Positions 30,785 to 42,510 of a stretch of 64,000 bases of DNA are shown in pieces. Position 1 is the stretch's first letter, and the number at the start of each line of letters is the position of its first letter. Both the position numbers and the translations under genes were made by a program. Source of the stretch: Karstenula rhodostoma CBS 690.94 (lineage: Eukaryota; Ascomycota; Dothideomycetes; Pleosporales; Didymosphaeriaceae); the NCBI GenBank assembly GCA_010093485.1, contig MU001498.1:1379126-1443125 (forward strand), written 5' to 3'. Below the pieces are notes generated by a model that worked only from the letters and a program-made list of their open reading frames with translations, ran no database searches and was not told the DNA's origin.

Positions 30785-33154
30785 CTACTGCCAGTTGGCG
30801 GCCGGAGTAGGAGCCGGCAACGTGTGCGCGAACGGCTTGGGCGAGCGCGGCGCATCGGGTTTGGTGGGAGGGAAAGAAGGCTGCGCCGGGAGCATGGGTG
30901 CCTCCTGCGCGGTGTAGGGCGGGGCGCTGAACATGGAACCCAGGGGTGGGAGCGTGTGAGGCTCGTTGCTCGGGGGAGGAAGCTGCGTAACTGGGGCGAT
31001 CGGCAGAGCGGCCATGGGAGCAACCGCGGCGACAGGAGGGAAGGCGGCCGGTTGGGCTATCGAGGTCATCGACGGCAGAACAGGAGGCTCTGGCGCCGAG
31101 AAAGGGTTGTGTTCCGGAGGAATCTGCGCGACAAGAGAGGTTGGCGGTGGCAGCGGTTGCGGGAGCGGTGCTGCGGTCGCTGCGGGCGCGGGCACTGGCG
31201 CTGCAACAGTCTGAGCGCGGGCAGCGTCCATCCCCGAAAGAGGCGGGCCAGTACTAACGGCGCCAGATTGTGATGCCTCCTCCGTCTTGACCTCGTCCTC
31301 TTTTATCGGAATGGATCCCTGTTCGAAAGAGCTGGAGGCTGGCTTTCCGATCTTCAGACGCACAAGTAGCGAATGTGGCTCTTCCTCGGCCTCGGAGGAT
31401 TCCTCGTCGGACTCTTCTTCCTCGTCATCCAGGTCCATCTGCTCAGGCTCGTCTTCCTCCTCGTCGTCGCCGTTCCAAGATGTGGCATCCTCCTCTTCAC
31501 TGATGTCTTGGTCGTTGTACGACTCGAAGTTGCGCTTCTTTGGGTTTGCGTCACCAGCGCCCCGGTTGGCAGCGCGCGTTGATCGTCCGTGGGCAGGATG
31601 CTCCGGCTCTTCTGAACCATCAGATCGTACATAATCGCCTGTAGCAGGCGAGGCACCCTCGGTTGTTTGTCCGCTCAGCAAAGTCTCGCCGTACATGCCA
31701 GTCGCGCGGGACCGGACCTGGCGGCCGCTGGCAGTGATGGTGGGGCCGCTTGGTCCAGCGGAGGTTTCCCTGCCAGAGTTGCGTGTCGAACGCCTAACGC
31801 CAGCCTCGGAATCCTCATCTTCGTTATCATCGAACGTATACCGCGTGCGCTTGCCACGGGTGCGACCTTCGTAGAGGGAGTAGCCGAGTGCAGGGCGTTC
31901 CAACTTGGCCTTTCGCTCGAGGCGGTACATGCGCTTCTTGCGCTTCTGTCATGTTATCAGCAACAGTAATCTATCATGGGTATGGAGGGAATGCTACCTC
32001 TTCCGTAGCCTCGAAGCGCGGGATGGCGTTGAGCATGCGCTCGCTCAGTGCCTTGGCTTCGCGAGTGCCGTCCTCTTCCATCAACTTCTGCGCAAGCGTC
32101 CGGATCTCTTCAATGGAGCCTGCGACGCTCCACCATGTGACGTGTTTGAGGGCGGGATTGCTCTCTCTATACACGCGGAAAGGTGTGTCGTCCTGGCCCT
32201 CAATCAGCCAGTAACGTCGCTTGTCGCCGTCTTTGCCCCAGGGCTGTACGGAGAGCGGGATGTTCGCGTCGCGAGGATCTTTGGATGTCCGTGACTTGTA
32301 GCCGTCCTTAATCATGTTGACGATGATCTCGGACTGATTGAGACTCCATAGGACGAGGGCTTTGAGGAGGTCGAGCTGGAGGTTGTTAGTGGGGCTCATG
32401 CCCGATGGAATAGAAGGTACTCACGCGGTCCGTAGGCGACATATTGTTGAAATTCCGTCCGCCATGCAAAGGGTTGACGTGGTTCCATTTGCGCGGCCAC
32501 TGGGCCTTCTGTGTCTGGACGGCTTCTTCGAGAGCGCGACCATAGTGGCCCTTCCTGTAGTTGTGTCAGCTCTTTATAGCTCGGTTCGCATGCGCACAGC
32601 TGCGCGACTGCATTGCGCAAGTATGGAAGCTGTGCTATGGTTGACTGACTCGACAGGCTTCTTGCGATTGTTGACCAGCCCGAGGAGGGCACACAGGAGG
32701 TTCTCAACCTCGGGCGTCGGTAGGTCTCCCGCAACGCCTCGCTCGAGATCCTGCGGCCCAAGATGTTGGCACCGGGGAGGAAATGCGTCGGAAAATCGCG
32801 ATCGGAACATTACTATAAACTACGGCATGCACACGTTAGCGGAGACTCGAGGCGGGCGTTGCGACCAGTGGGGCCGCGATCACGTCGCGAATCGACGCGA
32901 CGGACGCGACGTGGACGTACAGAAATGTCGGGACTGTCCTCTGGAACAGATTCGTGAGGCGGAGAAGGCGCGCGCTTCTTGCGTGGTGGAGGAGTGGGCG
33001 ACCGCTGCTTCTTGTCGAAGAACGACAGAATGGTGCCGTTCTTCTTCTTCTTCATCTGCTTTTGGGGTGACGCCTTCGTCGCCTTTGCAGGCGGAGATGA
33101 GACGGGCATCTCGTCGTCGGTTGCCGGCGGTGTGGAGAGATCTGAGTCGGACAT
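30785..33154 (-). CDS. WHIM-domain chromatin protein, 690 aa, five exons
   Basis: Related to subunits of ISWI-type remodelers (fungal WHIM1 proteins; RSF1/BAZ-like), which bind linker DNA and set nucleosome spacing. Exons: 32921-33154, 32650-32819, 32425-32554, 31998-32375 and 30785-31945, with introns of 101, 95, 49 and 52 nt; all phases join. The N-terminus is basic with K-K-K-K-N-G-T-I-L-S-F-F. Residues about 80-140 form a DDT-like helical unit (F-I-V-M-F-R-S-R-F-S-D, L-C-A-L-L-G-L-V). The WHIM motif is in exon 4: W-G-K-D-G-D-K-R-R-Y-W-L-I-E-G. Exon 5 carries R-K-A-K-L-E-R, basic and S/T stretches, then a long D/E block (about residues 470-510), and a proline-rich C-terminus. Likely nuclear. 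The upstream frame opens to 33238; ATG 33154 begins M-S-D-S-D-L-S and is preferred. Confidence 0.88.
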
Positions 33155-35497
33155 GTTGGAGAGGCGGGTGGGTGAGGTGCGTGGCCGGCAGGAAGCTCGC
33201 GACAAACGATTGAGGTAATCCCTCTCGCTAGTGCTCAATGGTTAGAGCAACTGGCAGTTGCGCCTGGCAGAGAGACAGGGTCAAACGTTCCAGCAAAAGT
33301 CGAAGGGAGGTAGTCGGGGGTCAAAATTTATATATTCCGCGGTCATGAGCAACCGTTACATTCTATCTCGCCAACACGATGCGTGCACATTTACAACGAC
33401 CCGACTTCACACCAAAGTGCCAAGATATAAGAGTACTGACAATTGCCCACCAGGCCAGGCTCCCACGCAAACAACCAATCACACCCAGTTTGCACCACTC
33501 TACTATGATGCAGCATCGCATTTCGCCCTTGGATAGTTTGGGCAGATGGTGTTTGTGTTCCTGGTGCTTGCGTAGCTTGGGAGATGTTGCGACCCGAACG
33601 TGCCAGCTCGCTGCAGCTAGGATTGGCTCTACGCCCTTGCTGGCGAAGCAGTGTTCGACGTTCGCAATCCCTTGACACGTCCGGTTTCTTCGGTATCGCA
33701 AGCGCGACGGGGAACGTGAGCAGATGGGGATGGTTTCTAATTGGCGCGCTTTTCATATTCAAGAGTGAAAATGTGTATCCCATCCGGCAACATAAGTTGC
33801 GCTTAAGTCGCAGTGATTCTGAGCCTGGTAACCAAGATGGCGTCCATCATGTCTCATACCTTCGTAGCTGGACTGCGGGTAGTCTTCGCGAGGCAGATCC
33901 ATATTGCCGTGAGCAGCCATGCTAGCGCCAGGGTTTGGACGCCTGGGGAATCTATGGGGGAAACGATGGTCCAAGCCCAGCACACATTGCTGCCGCCGAC
34001 GGACTCGTTGCGCGAGCGTTTGCGACGCGTGAATATGCCGAAGCAAATCTTGATCCCCAAGTTTCCGTCTCTTTCGTATGGAATTTGACCCCGAGGCGCG
34101 AAAGAAGGAGAAACGACTTACGACGGGACTGGGAATGGGATGATAGATGATGTTTCTGAGATACGTGGTGCTGGACTTTGATAAGTAGGCGTTTGTAGGT
34201 TGGCCGGCGTGCGCGAATTGCGCTCCCGCAGTGAGCCTAGTCTGTCACCACGCTCTTATCTACGCATTCTTCGACAGCCATTTGATGGAACCTGTACGAA
34301 TTTAGGTGATTCCAACCTCGCAACGTAAAGAGACTGCTAAGAGAGAATGAAGATGACGATGGCAGAATCTGGGTGATTACCGCGAACAGAAACCTATAGC
34401 ACCATCGAAGCCGTATATTCGGGCGTTGTTAGCAAGATTGCAGAGTCATTGTGGATTTGCGATGGGTTTGCGACGCAGATTTGGTCGCAGAGGGACAGTC
34501 GAGGCACCGTGTGGGTGAGGTGGAGTGCAGATGAGTTCTAGCCCAAAGTATTTAGTGGATCTTGGCATCCGTCACGGACCCACAGGGCGCTCCCGACTTC
34601 ATACAAACTGTGAACGAATTGGAAGCTCATGCACGGTAGTTCTTACCCATCTTTCCATCACTGCCATGTGTTTTTGGTTTGTTCGAAGGCGAGTCCCAAC
34701 TCCGCAGCAGATGGGCCGTTTATGTAGTAGTCTCAGTCACTTCATGCAGAGCCCGACGATGCTCTGATACACCACAAGAAAGGAACATACTATCAATGTA
34801 GACGAAGAGATGCACGTTAAGTAGCTGGACCCCACGTCTCACGATTAGGTATAGTCTTTGGATTGGCATACCTACCTAGGTATGGTAGCTTAACCCTCGA
34901 CATCCAACTTCAACATACTGGTGGACCTGTGTGCTTTCTAAGGACCAGGCAGAGCATGCAAAACAATCCCCAAACTGCTTTCAAAGTAAGAATAATGCCA
35001 AACAAAGATATGACTTACTTAAAACCACTGTCTGGGGTGTACCTCAAATTGACCGAGCCAGTGACTGTCGGCTACTCCTACCTCTCCTGCATACGGACGT
35101 CGCCCTGGTGGACTAACATCGTTTTTGTATTGCGTAACCCACTTAGGACGGCTACCTAGGCGTCTCTCCAGTATAGTGGCTCGAGTTGACGGCCGCTGTC
35201 ATGCAGGTTCTCTCACAATCACTTAGGCAATATGCTACGTTTGCCGCTCACCTAAGGACTGCGCCGCTAACCATGGGTAGTCCCGCGTGACTGGCTCCTC
35301 TCACTATTAACTTGCGAGATAGTCGAGCAGCTACTTGTACTATAATTCCCACTCTCTCCACCCAACCACTACACTCCACACCAACCAATTCACAGGAACC
35401 TGCAGAAGTAACAGGTGCGCCTACTGCTGAACTCGCCTGCTTTGTAATATGCCCTATACTGACACTTGGAGATAGCTCCCTTGCGCCCTCACACGCA
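33155..35497. other. Gene-poor 2.3-kb interval
   Basis: No supported gene. It includes a tRNA-like remnant (33229-33297) and, between 34860 and 35240, AT-richer sequence with CCTAGG-type palindromes. Frames at 33584-34150 lack protein-like features on either strand. Confidence 0.4.
33229..33297 (+). pseudogene. tRNA-like remnant
   Basis: GCTC-AATGGTTA-GAGC (33234-33249) is a perfect tRNA D-arm with A-box character, and GGTCAAACGTTCC (33281-33293) resembles a decayed B box. Acceptor and anticodon stems do not pair and no anticodon loop is credible. It lies just upstream of the WHIM gene on the other strand. Confidence 0.3.
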
Positions 35498-36335
35498 ATG
35501 CCACCCCGAAAGAGCCAGGAGCACAAAATCCTCCAGAAGAAGTTGGGTTATAATGCACATCTCCTTCAACATATCCCCCGCAGTTTGGAACTAGAGCCCT
35601 ACGAGGGTGACCTACGACTTCCGGGATATCACACGGCTCTCAGTAACGAGATGCTGAGGGTCGGCACCGAGGTGACAGACGAAGACCAAGTTAAAGTATA
35701 CGCCCTCCCTGTGAAGAACGATAAGGTTAGGAAAACCATTTACCGTACACTCCACATGGACAGCGGGACGTGGTCAAGCTTTGTGATACGCGATCGTTGG
35801 AGTTCGTTAGTCCTTCGGGACGAGCTCAAAGATGCAAACTTGACAGAAGATCAATTCGCAGCGGTCGTAAAGATGGTTTTCACAGAGAAGGGTACTGTCG
35901 ATCAGCATGAGGTCCCCTTCTCAGATGCATTCATCAGAGACCTGGTTCGCGCTTGTCAACAGCTTCAGCATGCGACGGAGCTAGCAGCTCGTCCGCCAAC
36001 CCCCGGCGCGTCGAGCGCGTCGGCGGAGAAGCCACTTGGTACCCGCGTGAGTCCTACTCTAACACCAATTGATGAAGTATGCTAATCGGACACAGGGAAA
36101 GAAGAGGGGAGCGCCGGCCGCAGAGAAAGATACAGAACTCCTGGCGGATTGGCGCCGCGTCCGAGCCAAGGTGGACACAGAGAAGCTGACGCTTTCCGAG
36201 AAGATCCAGCACCGAGAACAGCTCAACTTAGATATTGAGGAGCAACGAACCAAGTTGGACAGCGCAGAAGCTGAATTGGTCGATGTGGAGGATCGGATGC
36301 GGAAAGGGGAGGCGGACGGGCCCAGGAAGCATTAG
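35498..36335 (+). CDS. Hypothetical coiled-coil protein, 262 aa, two exons
   Basis: Exons 35498-36046 and 36096-36335 flank a 49-nt intron (GTGAGT..GCTAATC..CACAG) that joins in phase 0. The N-terminus starts M-P-P-R-K-S. Residues 15-150 are mixed and soluble, with no recognised fold. A short P/A/S linker (about residues 160-180) precedes the splice. Exon 2 encodes a basic G-K-K-R-G-A-P start, then a clear coiled coil (about residues 200-250: R-V-R-A-K-V-D-T-E-K-L-T-L and E-E-Q-R-T-K-L-D). The frame is open upstream to 35312, so a longer N-terminus is possible. Function unknown. It abuts the AT-rich repeat zone, so it may be a fast-evolving lineage-specific gene. Confidence 0.6.
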
Positions 36336-38108
36336 CGGGCCTAGGAGGTAGCAGTCCTCAGACTACATCGAGGGTGGAGGGCGATAGATGTCCCCGATGG
36401 TCGTCGGTGCCGCTCTCTGGCCTATTACACCCAGAATGAAGCGGGGATGGTTCTATACATCTCGATGTGTGGTGGTCCACATAATGTTCATGGGATTCTC
36501 TGGAGGTCATCTATTTTGCTCGGCGAGATATGTATGAAAGCGACCTTTTGTATTTGGAGTGTACACATATCTATATCTAACCAATATCTCCAAGCTTTAT
36601 ACTCTAATTTTGCGTTTATGTTGTAATCTTCTCTGACAGATCTTCATGTACCTACCTACTCTACCTATCTCATTAGTATATGTATGGAAGGCTACTGGTT
36701 AACCGTAGTCTTAGACGCCCTAGCCTTACCCCCTACTTATACCTAACCCTAGTTAACTATCTACTACTTACCTACTATAATACTATACACGGCATGCCTA
36801 GCGAGCTACCCTAAACTCTCCCCTACCTATCGATAACTATAACAAATGGCTGAATATACTAGGTTACCCTACTACTACCTCAACCCTATCCCGTAGCGTC
36901 GGCCACTACTCATCTCTAATAACAACGCCGTATACAGACGACCGTACTACTATAGAGAGAGACGACGATGCCGATGCCGACTAAGATATACTAACAACGC
37001 GACCTACCCCATCCCACGGCGTCGGCCACCACTACACCTCTAACGACAATGTCATAGAGGGCTAACTATAGCAATACAAGGGTGGCCGACGACGCCCACA
37101 GGCTGCCGACTACCCCTTCCCACGGTCCTGTAGACAGTCGACCGCACCAACATGGACGCGAATGGAGACGTCCCACTACCATTCCTGCCCATCCCACAGC
37201 TTCAAGCGCCCACCTACATTCACCTACAGTGCCATGTAGAGACCGCCGCCCGCACGACTCGCCCCACCATCGCCCCATACCCCATCCGTAGCCTCTACCC
37301 CCCAGCATCATACACGAACGACCACGCCTCAGACCCGTTCCCTACCCTACCCCACCCTACTGCAACTTCGACCGCTGCTCGCATCCCGCCACATCCTGCA
37401 TCTGAAGACCCACCCGGCCGACCGGCCGACCGGACGCATCACCCTCGTCCCCACGCTTCCCCTTGAACGCCGACGGCTTGTTGGAGAGCCTGATCTTTAC
37501 TCTGCTACTGTATATATCCTACTTCTATCTGAGCGCGGCAGCTGACACCGGTTCGGCCTCGTTAGGCGGTGAAGATAGGTGTAGATGGCCAAGTAGGCTT
37601 TCTGGCCGACTGGCTGTGCGGTCCGTGAGCAAGTCCTGCTTGCAACTCTTAAGCGTTAACTGCACTGCTGTTATCGTTCCGGGGCAATCATCGGACCGCG
37701 AACAGAGGACGACTCAACACCAAGTCATGCTCCAAAGGTGGCAAAAAACAAGATTGATGAGAACAACGATAGCATTACCACCAGACGAGATCTACATAAC
37801 GTGCACCTACCCAAAGGACACACCCGTTCCGTATCAACGGCATCACGCGATAACAATACCGATCGTGAAGCCCCGCCCATTCCCATTCCCATTCCCATTC
37901 CTATTCCTATTCCTATTCCTATTCCCAGTATTCCCAACCCTTTCCATGTCCCCAGCCGTGCGTGAAGCCCGTGAATCGTCAACACATCGTAACCAAGCTG
38001 CGACAGCCGCCGTCTTCGCATATGCCACCGAGGGATCTTGAAATGAAGGAGCCGGCTTTTCGGGCCCTGGTGGTGCGGCTGTCAGAAAATTGCTAGTCTA
38101 GCAGCTCT
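36336..38108. other. AT-rich repeat-derived zone without genes
   Basis: From about 36600 to 37100 the sequence is rich in CTA, TAC and TAA words and poor in coding signal. A diverged direct repeat of about 55 bp recurs with a 120-bp offset (36882-36937 and 37002-37057), with most differences being transitions; a third weaker match starts near 37111. Downstream, 37413-37432 repeats CCGGCCGACCGG-like words, and 37876-37923 is a hexanucleotide array. This looks like RIP-affected repeat remnants. Confidence 0.5.
37876..37923. repeat. Hexanucleotide array (CCCATT)4(CCTATT)4
   Basis: Eight six-base units in a row; the first four are CCCATT and the last four CCTATT. The minus strand therefore reads GGGAAT repeats and, with the flanking CCCCG, has at least four GGG tracts with three-base loops, a canonical G-quadruplex pattern. 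Confidence 0.9.
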
Positions 38109-39074
38109 CTAAGAAGCGTGCGGCTTGCCAGCGGAGTCGACCTGAGCACGGAGGTTGGCGGCGGTCGAGCCGGACTCGGAAAAGTAGCGGGAGAAGACGG
38201 GCTGGAGGAAGGAGCGGAAGATGATTTGGGCACCACTGGATGTCGTTAACGTTTATCTTTGCATATTCGAGGTATGAGACGTACGCAGTCTGGGGAAGAG
38301 CCATCCAGAGGACGAGGACAAACTTGAAGGTGTAGTAGAAGGCTGCGTTTGTTAGCCGCGCGTCGGGACGTCTGTCGTTGGAGACTTACGGAACCAGTAA
38401 ACGGCGTTTACAGCACTCTCAAAAACGCTACTGCAGTCAGTATATGAAAGCGACGTGCGTCGGAATTTACTACTTACGTGAGGAAAGCAAATGTCACCCA
38501 GTACTATCCCTGGCGCGTTAGCATGATGTTCTTCATAGCCGAGCGGGGTAGCTGGCGGAGATAAGGCATTAACGAGGATGCGTACCGTGAGCCACTGTGG
38601 TTATGTTAGCATATTCCGTGACGCAAGAACTGCGACAAATGCCGCGGTGTGCAGGTACGTACCTGGGTGTCATCAACCTTGCTGGCGCTGAACAGGGCGC
38701 CGAGCGAGTAGTATGCGGGGATGGCAAAGCCAGCGATGTTAACGAGGAAGGCCCCGGCAATGTTGAAGAAGATGAGGAAGAAGTACAGGCCGACGAGGCC
38801 GAGGAAGGCGTAGACCTTGGGTACTGAGGTCTGCTTCTCCAAGTTGTTGAGGGTGGGGTATTTCGACAGCTGTGCACGCGGGCGTTAACAGGAGGGATGA
38901 GGCGCACAGAGTGCGCGGGAGCATCAACGTCGACATAGCGAACTCGTTGCTGCAGCCACCAGGGTAGGTACTGGACAGTCTACGAGTATGCGTATCGGCG
39001 TATCGCGGTGAGTAGGAACGTACCTCCTTGTCGAGCTGCGACAGGTGGGCTTGTGCCTTCTCTTGAACAGACAT
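38109..39074 (-). CDS. YOP1: ER-shaping protein Yop1 (REEP5/DP1 family), 172 aa, seven exons
   Basis: Yop1 is a hairpin membrane protein that, with reticulons, curves ER tubules. Exons: 39024-39074, 38663-38869, 38586-38594 (9 nt), 38478-38503 (26 nt), 38390-38430, 38285-38342 and 38109-38235. Lengths sum to 519 nt and every junction keeps phase. Family words are L-S-K-Y-P-T-L-N-N-L-E-K-Q-T, the hydrophobic L-G-L-V-G-L-Y-F-F-L-I-F-F-N-I-A-G and Y-Y-S-L-G-A-L-F. S-K-V-D-D-T-Q joins W-L-T (the whole micro-exon) and Y-W-V-T-F-A-F. Then come V-Y-W-F-P-F-Y-Y and L-W-M-A-L-P-Q-T-A-G-A-Q-I-I-F-R. Two paired hydrophobic hairpins are evident. Length is normal. Introns of 47 to 154 nt have canonical ends. 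Confidence 0.95.
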
Positions 39075-40059
39075 GATGGCGGTATGAAGCTTATGGACTC
39101 GTAAGCAAGTATGTGGGCGTGTTGCGGCGACGGGTGAGGTTGGAGTGGAGTGGAGTGGTACGAGGCGCGTGCAAATGTGTCTTTAAGGTGTCGGAGTTGA
39201 GAGTGTTTGTGCGAGGGGCACCGCGTCATCGCCTAAGCAGGCCAGACAGGGAGCGACGTCACCGGGGTTTTCACAGGCCAACGGATCTGACAACAACACA
39301 AACAACACACAGTTATTAGGTGTTCCAACCACTGGCCATGTGCCAACGCGTCGCCCCTCATAGAATATTTATAGCTATGAGTTGTAGTCGTTGTGGTGTG
39401 GAGAAGACATAGCATCTACTGCATACATGCTGGGGACACCTCTCCGTGCGTGAAGAGCACGGCAAGATAAGCCCGCAACCTCTTACACAGGGCTGCACTT
39501 CTGCTTCAGTGACTCGAGATGCACTCCCTCATACGATGCGCGCATGTCTCGCAAGCGCAACAAATTACTCGTACTCGAAACGTCGGTCGAGGGATGGTCA
39601 CGTGTGGGTCCGGACGGAACTTAGTCAGCAATTTAGCCGTTTCCATGTCGCCAAACAAACTATCAACAAAAGCCAAAACATTGCCGTGCGTATCCTCCCG
39701 AACAGCTTCACGACGCTTCATTTCTTGGACCCCCGGGATGTTATAACTAATAATTGGCCTTTTCCCGTCCATCCCTACCGCTACCTATCTACCCTCGCCA
39801 TTTTCGCCCCCCCTCCCCATCGCGAATCTCCCCAGCAACGGACCCGTCACGGTTGGTACTCGACCGAGACCACCGTTCACGCACACAGGCACAGCTACCA
39901 CCAGCTGTGCAGTCCCAGTGACACTCCTACGCGGCTGCGAGTGCCCGTCAGCGGATGTCTGACCGCAACACCGGCCATCACACCAGGATTGTTTGCAAAC
40001 ACGACATCTAACCCCCCAGGAGCCACGCCGAACCACATCACCACCGCGTGACAGCTCTT
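39075..40059. other. Divergent promoter region of Yop1 and the RFX gene
   Basis: No gene is seen. The half next to the RFX start (39770-40030) is strongly C-rich and A/C-rich, like a long fungal 5' leader. A small GGAGT repeat occurs near 39130-39150, on the Yop1 side. Confidence 0.45.
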
Positions 40060-42510
40060 ATGACCGCCCGAAATCATCGCGCGCAATCGAGCGCCTCCGT
40101 CTCGGTCCGCAGCGCGATCAACGTCCGCCCGACCAGCAGCGCATCGACCACGAGCCGCCATTCGTTTGACCAGCACGACCTGCAAGCCCAATTCCAGCGC
40201 AGCCAGCCCCAGCCCACCCCGCCACCCGCCGCCTTCAACCAGCAGCTGCAGTACAACTCGTCGTTTGCCGGTCCGCTCCTCCAAGCCGCCCAGCACGTGA
40301 GCCAGCAAGAGAATGTATCCATGGATCCGGTCCACCAGCTGGTGAGCTACGTAGGAGACGGACAGAACGGGATGGGCCCGACGCACGGCTTGCCATTACA
40401 GCACATCGACCCAAACGCACACCAGTCCTTCCAGTCTACGCAGTCACAACCCCAGCAGTATCCGGTAGAGCAGCAGCAGTTTGTGGCGACACCCGTCGAG
40501 GTGGACGACAAGAAGAAGAGGGCCGGAGGGCCCACCGCTCAGAATGACAAAGAGCTGCGCGAGATGCTTCGCCACAACATGGGCCGCAAGTTGAAGGAGG
40601 TTGCTGCAGAGGTGCTCGCCACAGATCGCACATCAAGATCGGAGAAGTCGAAGCAGCTCTTCGCTATGCTCTGGCTGCAGCAAGCCTGCACTGTCGGAAA
40701 GACGTCAGTACCGCGGAACCGTGTATTCTCAAAGTACGCAGGCCGATGCGCTCACGAGCGGGTGGTGCCATTGAACCCTGCCTCCTTTGGCAAGCTGGTG
40801 CGCGTCATCTTTCCCAATATCCAGACTAGACGACTTGGTGTTCGTGGAGAATCCAAATACCACTATGTGGACCTGGAGATGGTCGATGATGACGAGACCC
40901 AACCACCGCGCCAGGTGGCCCGTATCCCGACAACGCGAAATCTCCTGAAGCGACACGACTCCACCGCTTCGCAGCCACGCATGTCCACCGACACTGCCGC
41001 GTTTCCTTCCCATCAACAACAGTCTTACTCAACGACGAATTACTACCCACAAAACTCATCTAAGGGTCGCTGCTATGTCGATATCCACTCCCCGCAGACT
41101 GCAGGGTACGAGTACGAGCTTCGCTTCCCTACTCCGGAGCTTCTCAACAACGTGGAAGGAGATCCCTTAGAGATTGTCATGCCCGATGTATCGCTGTATC
41201 TTCCGGAAGGAACAGACCCAGATGCCTCGGAAGCACTCGTAGCGCTGTATAAGAGTCATATAACCTCCCTTGTCGATGCCGTGCGGTTCTGCAAGGAGAA
41301 GCAGTTCTTCCGGCTCTTCACCTCATTCCAAGGTACCTTGACCGTGCCTGTCGCAAAGCTCTTCGCCATGGATAAGCTCAGCCCGTGGATCCGCGAGTGT
41401 GACTGGATGATGTATCAGAAAATGATTCGCAACGTTGCCCAACTCACTCTCCAAGTGGCACCCGCGCCGGTACTCAAGTTCCTCGACAATGTCTGGAAGC
41501 TGCTTCATTCCCACATTAGCAAGGCCTTTCACAACCTGCCTTCCAATCTCCTTGCTGCTCGCTTGGAGCCTGCGACTGTCTTCTCACATCTCCTCCGACA
41601 AATGCTCCGCGTCAACTCTACAGCCCACGCCGCTGCCGTTATGTTGACGGTTGACGAGAACCGTGATCGCATGTGGGGCGATTATCAAGCATATGTCAAT
41701 ATCAAGCGTATCATGGAAAACGAACTCCCTCACTCATGCAATCATGAGTTGGTGGCCGAGATCCTTTCGAAAGAGATCCGTGCGATATTCCTCCCGCTCA
41801 AGTCTGAGATGTGGTTGCCCGACGGAACGTTCTATCAGATCTCGACCCCAGATCCGCCTGTCGATATCCTGCAAGAAACTGTCATTGACCGGATTGCCGC
41901 ATTCCTTACGAGACTCCCGTCTCGCTTTCCTGATCTTTCCGCACGCACAGTACTCCACACATTGAACGCAATCAGCACAGCCGTTCTGCGTGAGATCACC
42001 GTCGAGAATGGACCGAGCTTCCAAGGTTGGTGGTTGACCAAGGTGTTTGTTGACGAGATGGCCATCTGGTTGGCATCTTTGGGTGGCTTCCTTTCACATC
42101 AGTTCTCAAATTCAGACGCCGCTTCTCCGGGAATCCTTGGAGAGTCCATGAACGCTGGTATGGTTACTGGCAGTAGCGGCAGCCAAAATCAGAGCCGCTT
42201 TGGTAGCGAAGATTTTGCTACTGGCGCATCCTTCATGGGAGGCAATGGGAGTGCGTCTATGCACGGACCGAGCATGTCTCAACCGGACAGTGAGTGTTTC
42301 TGATCGCTTCTTTCCCTGTTTCTTCTTTCTGACCAATGAGATCTAGGCCAGCATCGACAGATGACTGCTGCACAAGCTTTTGACCTAGAGTTTGCTCTCT
42401 CCCAAGACGCTGGTCTCGACGACAGTGGAATAAATCTCGACGACAACATCGAGGCGAAATTTGCCGCCGCCATGCAGCAATTCCCCTCTGTGTCTCAGAT
42501 GCCTGCGTGA
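40060..42510 (+). CDS. RFX-family transcription factor, 797 aa
   Basis: RFX proteins bind X-box DNA through a winged helix; fungal members (Crt1/Rfx1, RfxA, CPCR1-like) control DNA-damage, cell-cycle or morphology genes. Exons 40060-42289 and 42347-42510 (57-nt intron) join in phase 1. The frame opens with GTG at 40048, so ATG 40060 is the start. Residues 30-150 are Q/P/S-rich and disordered. The RFX domain is about residues 200-272: A-M-L-W-L-Q-Q-A-C, then P-R-N-R-V-F-S-K-Y and F-G-K-L-V-R-V-I-F-P, ending T-R-R-L-G-V-R-G-E-S-K-Y-H-Y. The conserved extended region (about 350-690) follows, as in regulators that dimerise. The second exon encodes an acidic Q/D/L-rich tail. It is the only clear sequence-specific regulator here. 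Confidence 0.93.

Noticed and set aside
36760..36785. TAACCC-like word suggesting a telomere repeat
   Set aside because: Only a single CCTAACCCTAG occurs, with no tandem TTAGGG/CCCTAA array, so it is not telomeric.
37152..37466. 104-codon P/H/T-rich plus frame
   Set aside because: Low-complexity frame in the decayed repeat zone; no start context, partner exon or family.
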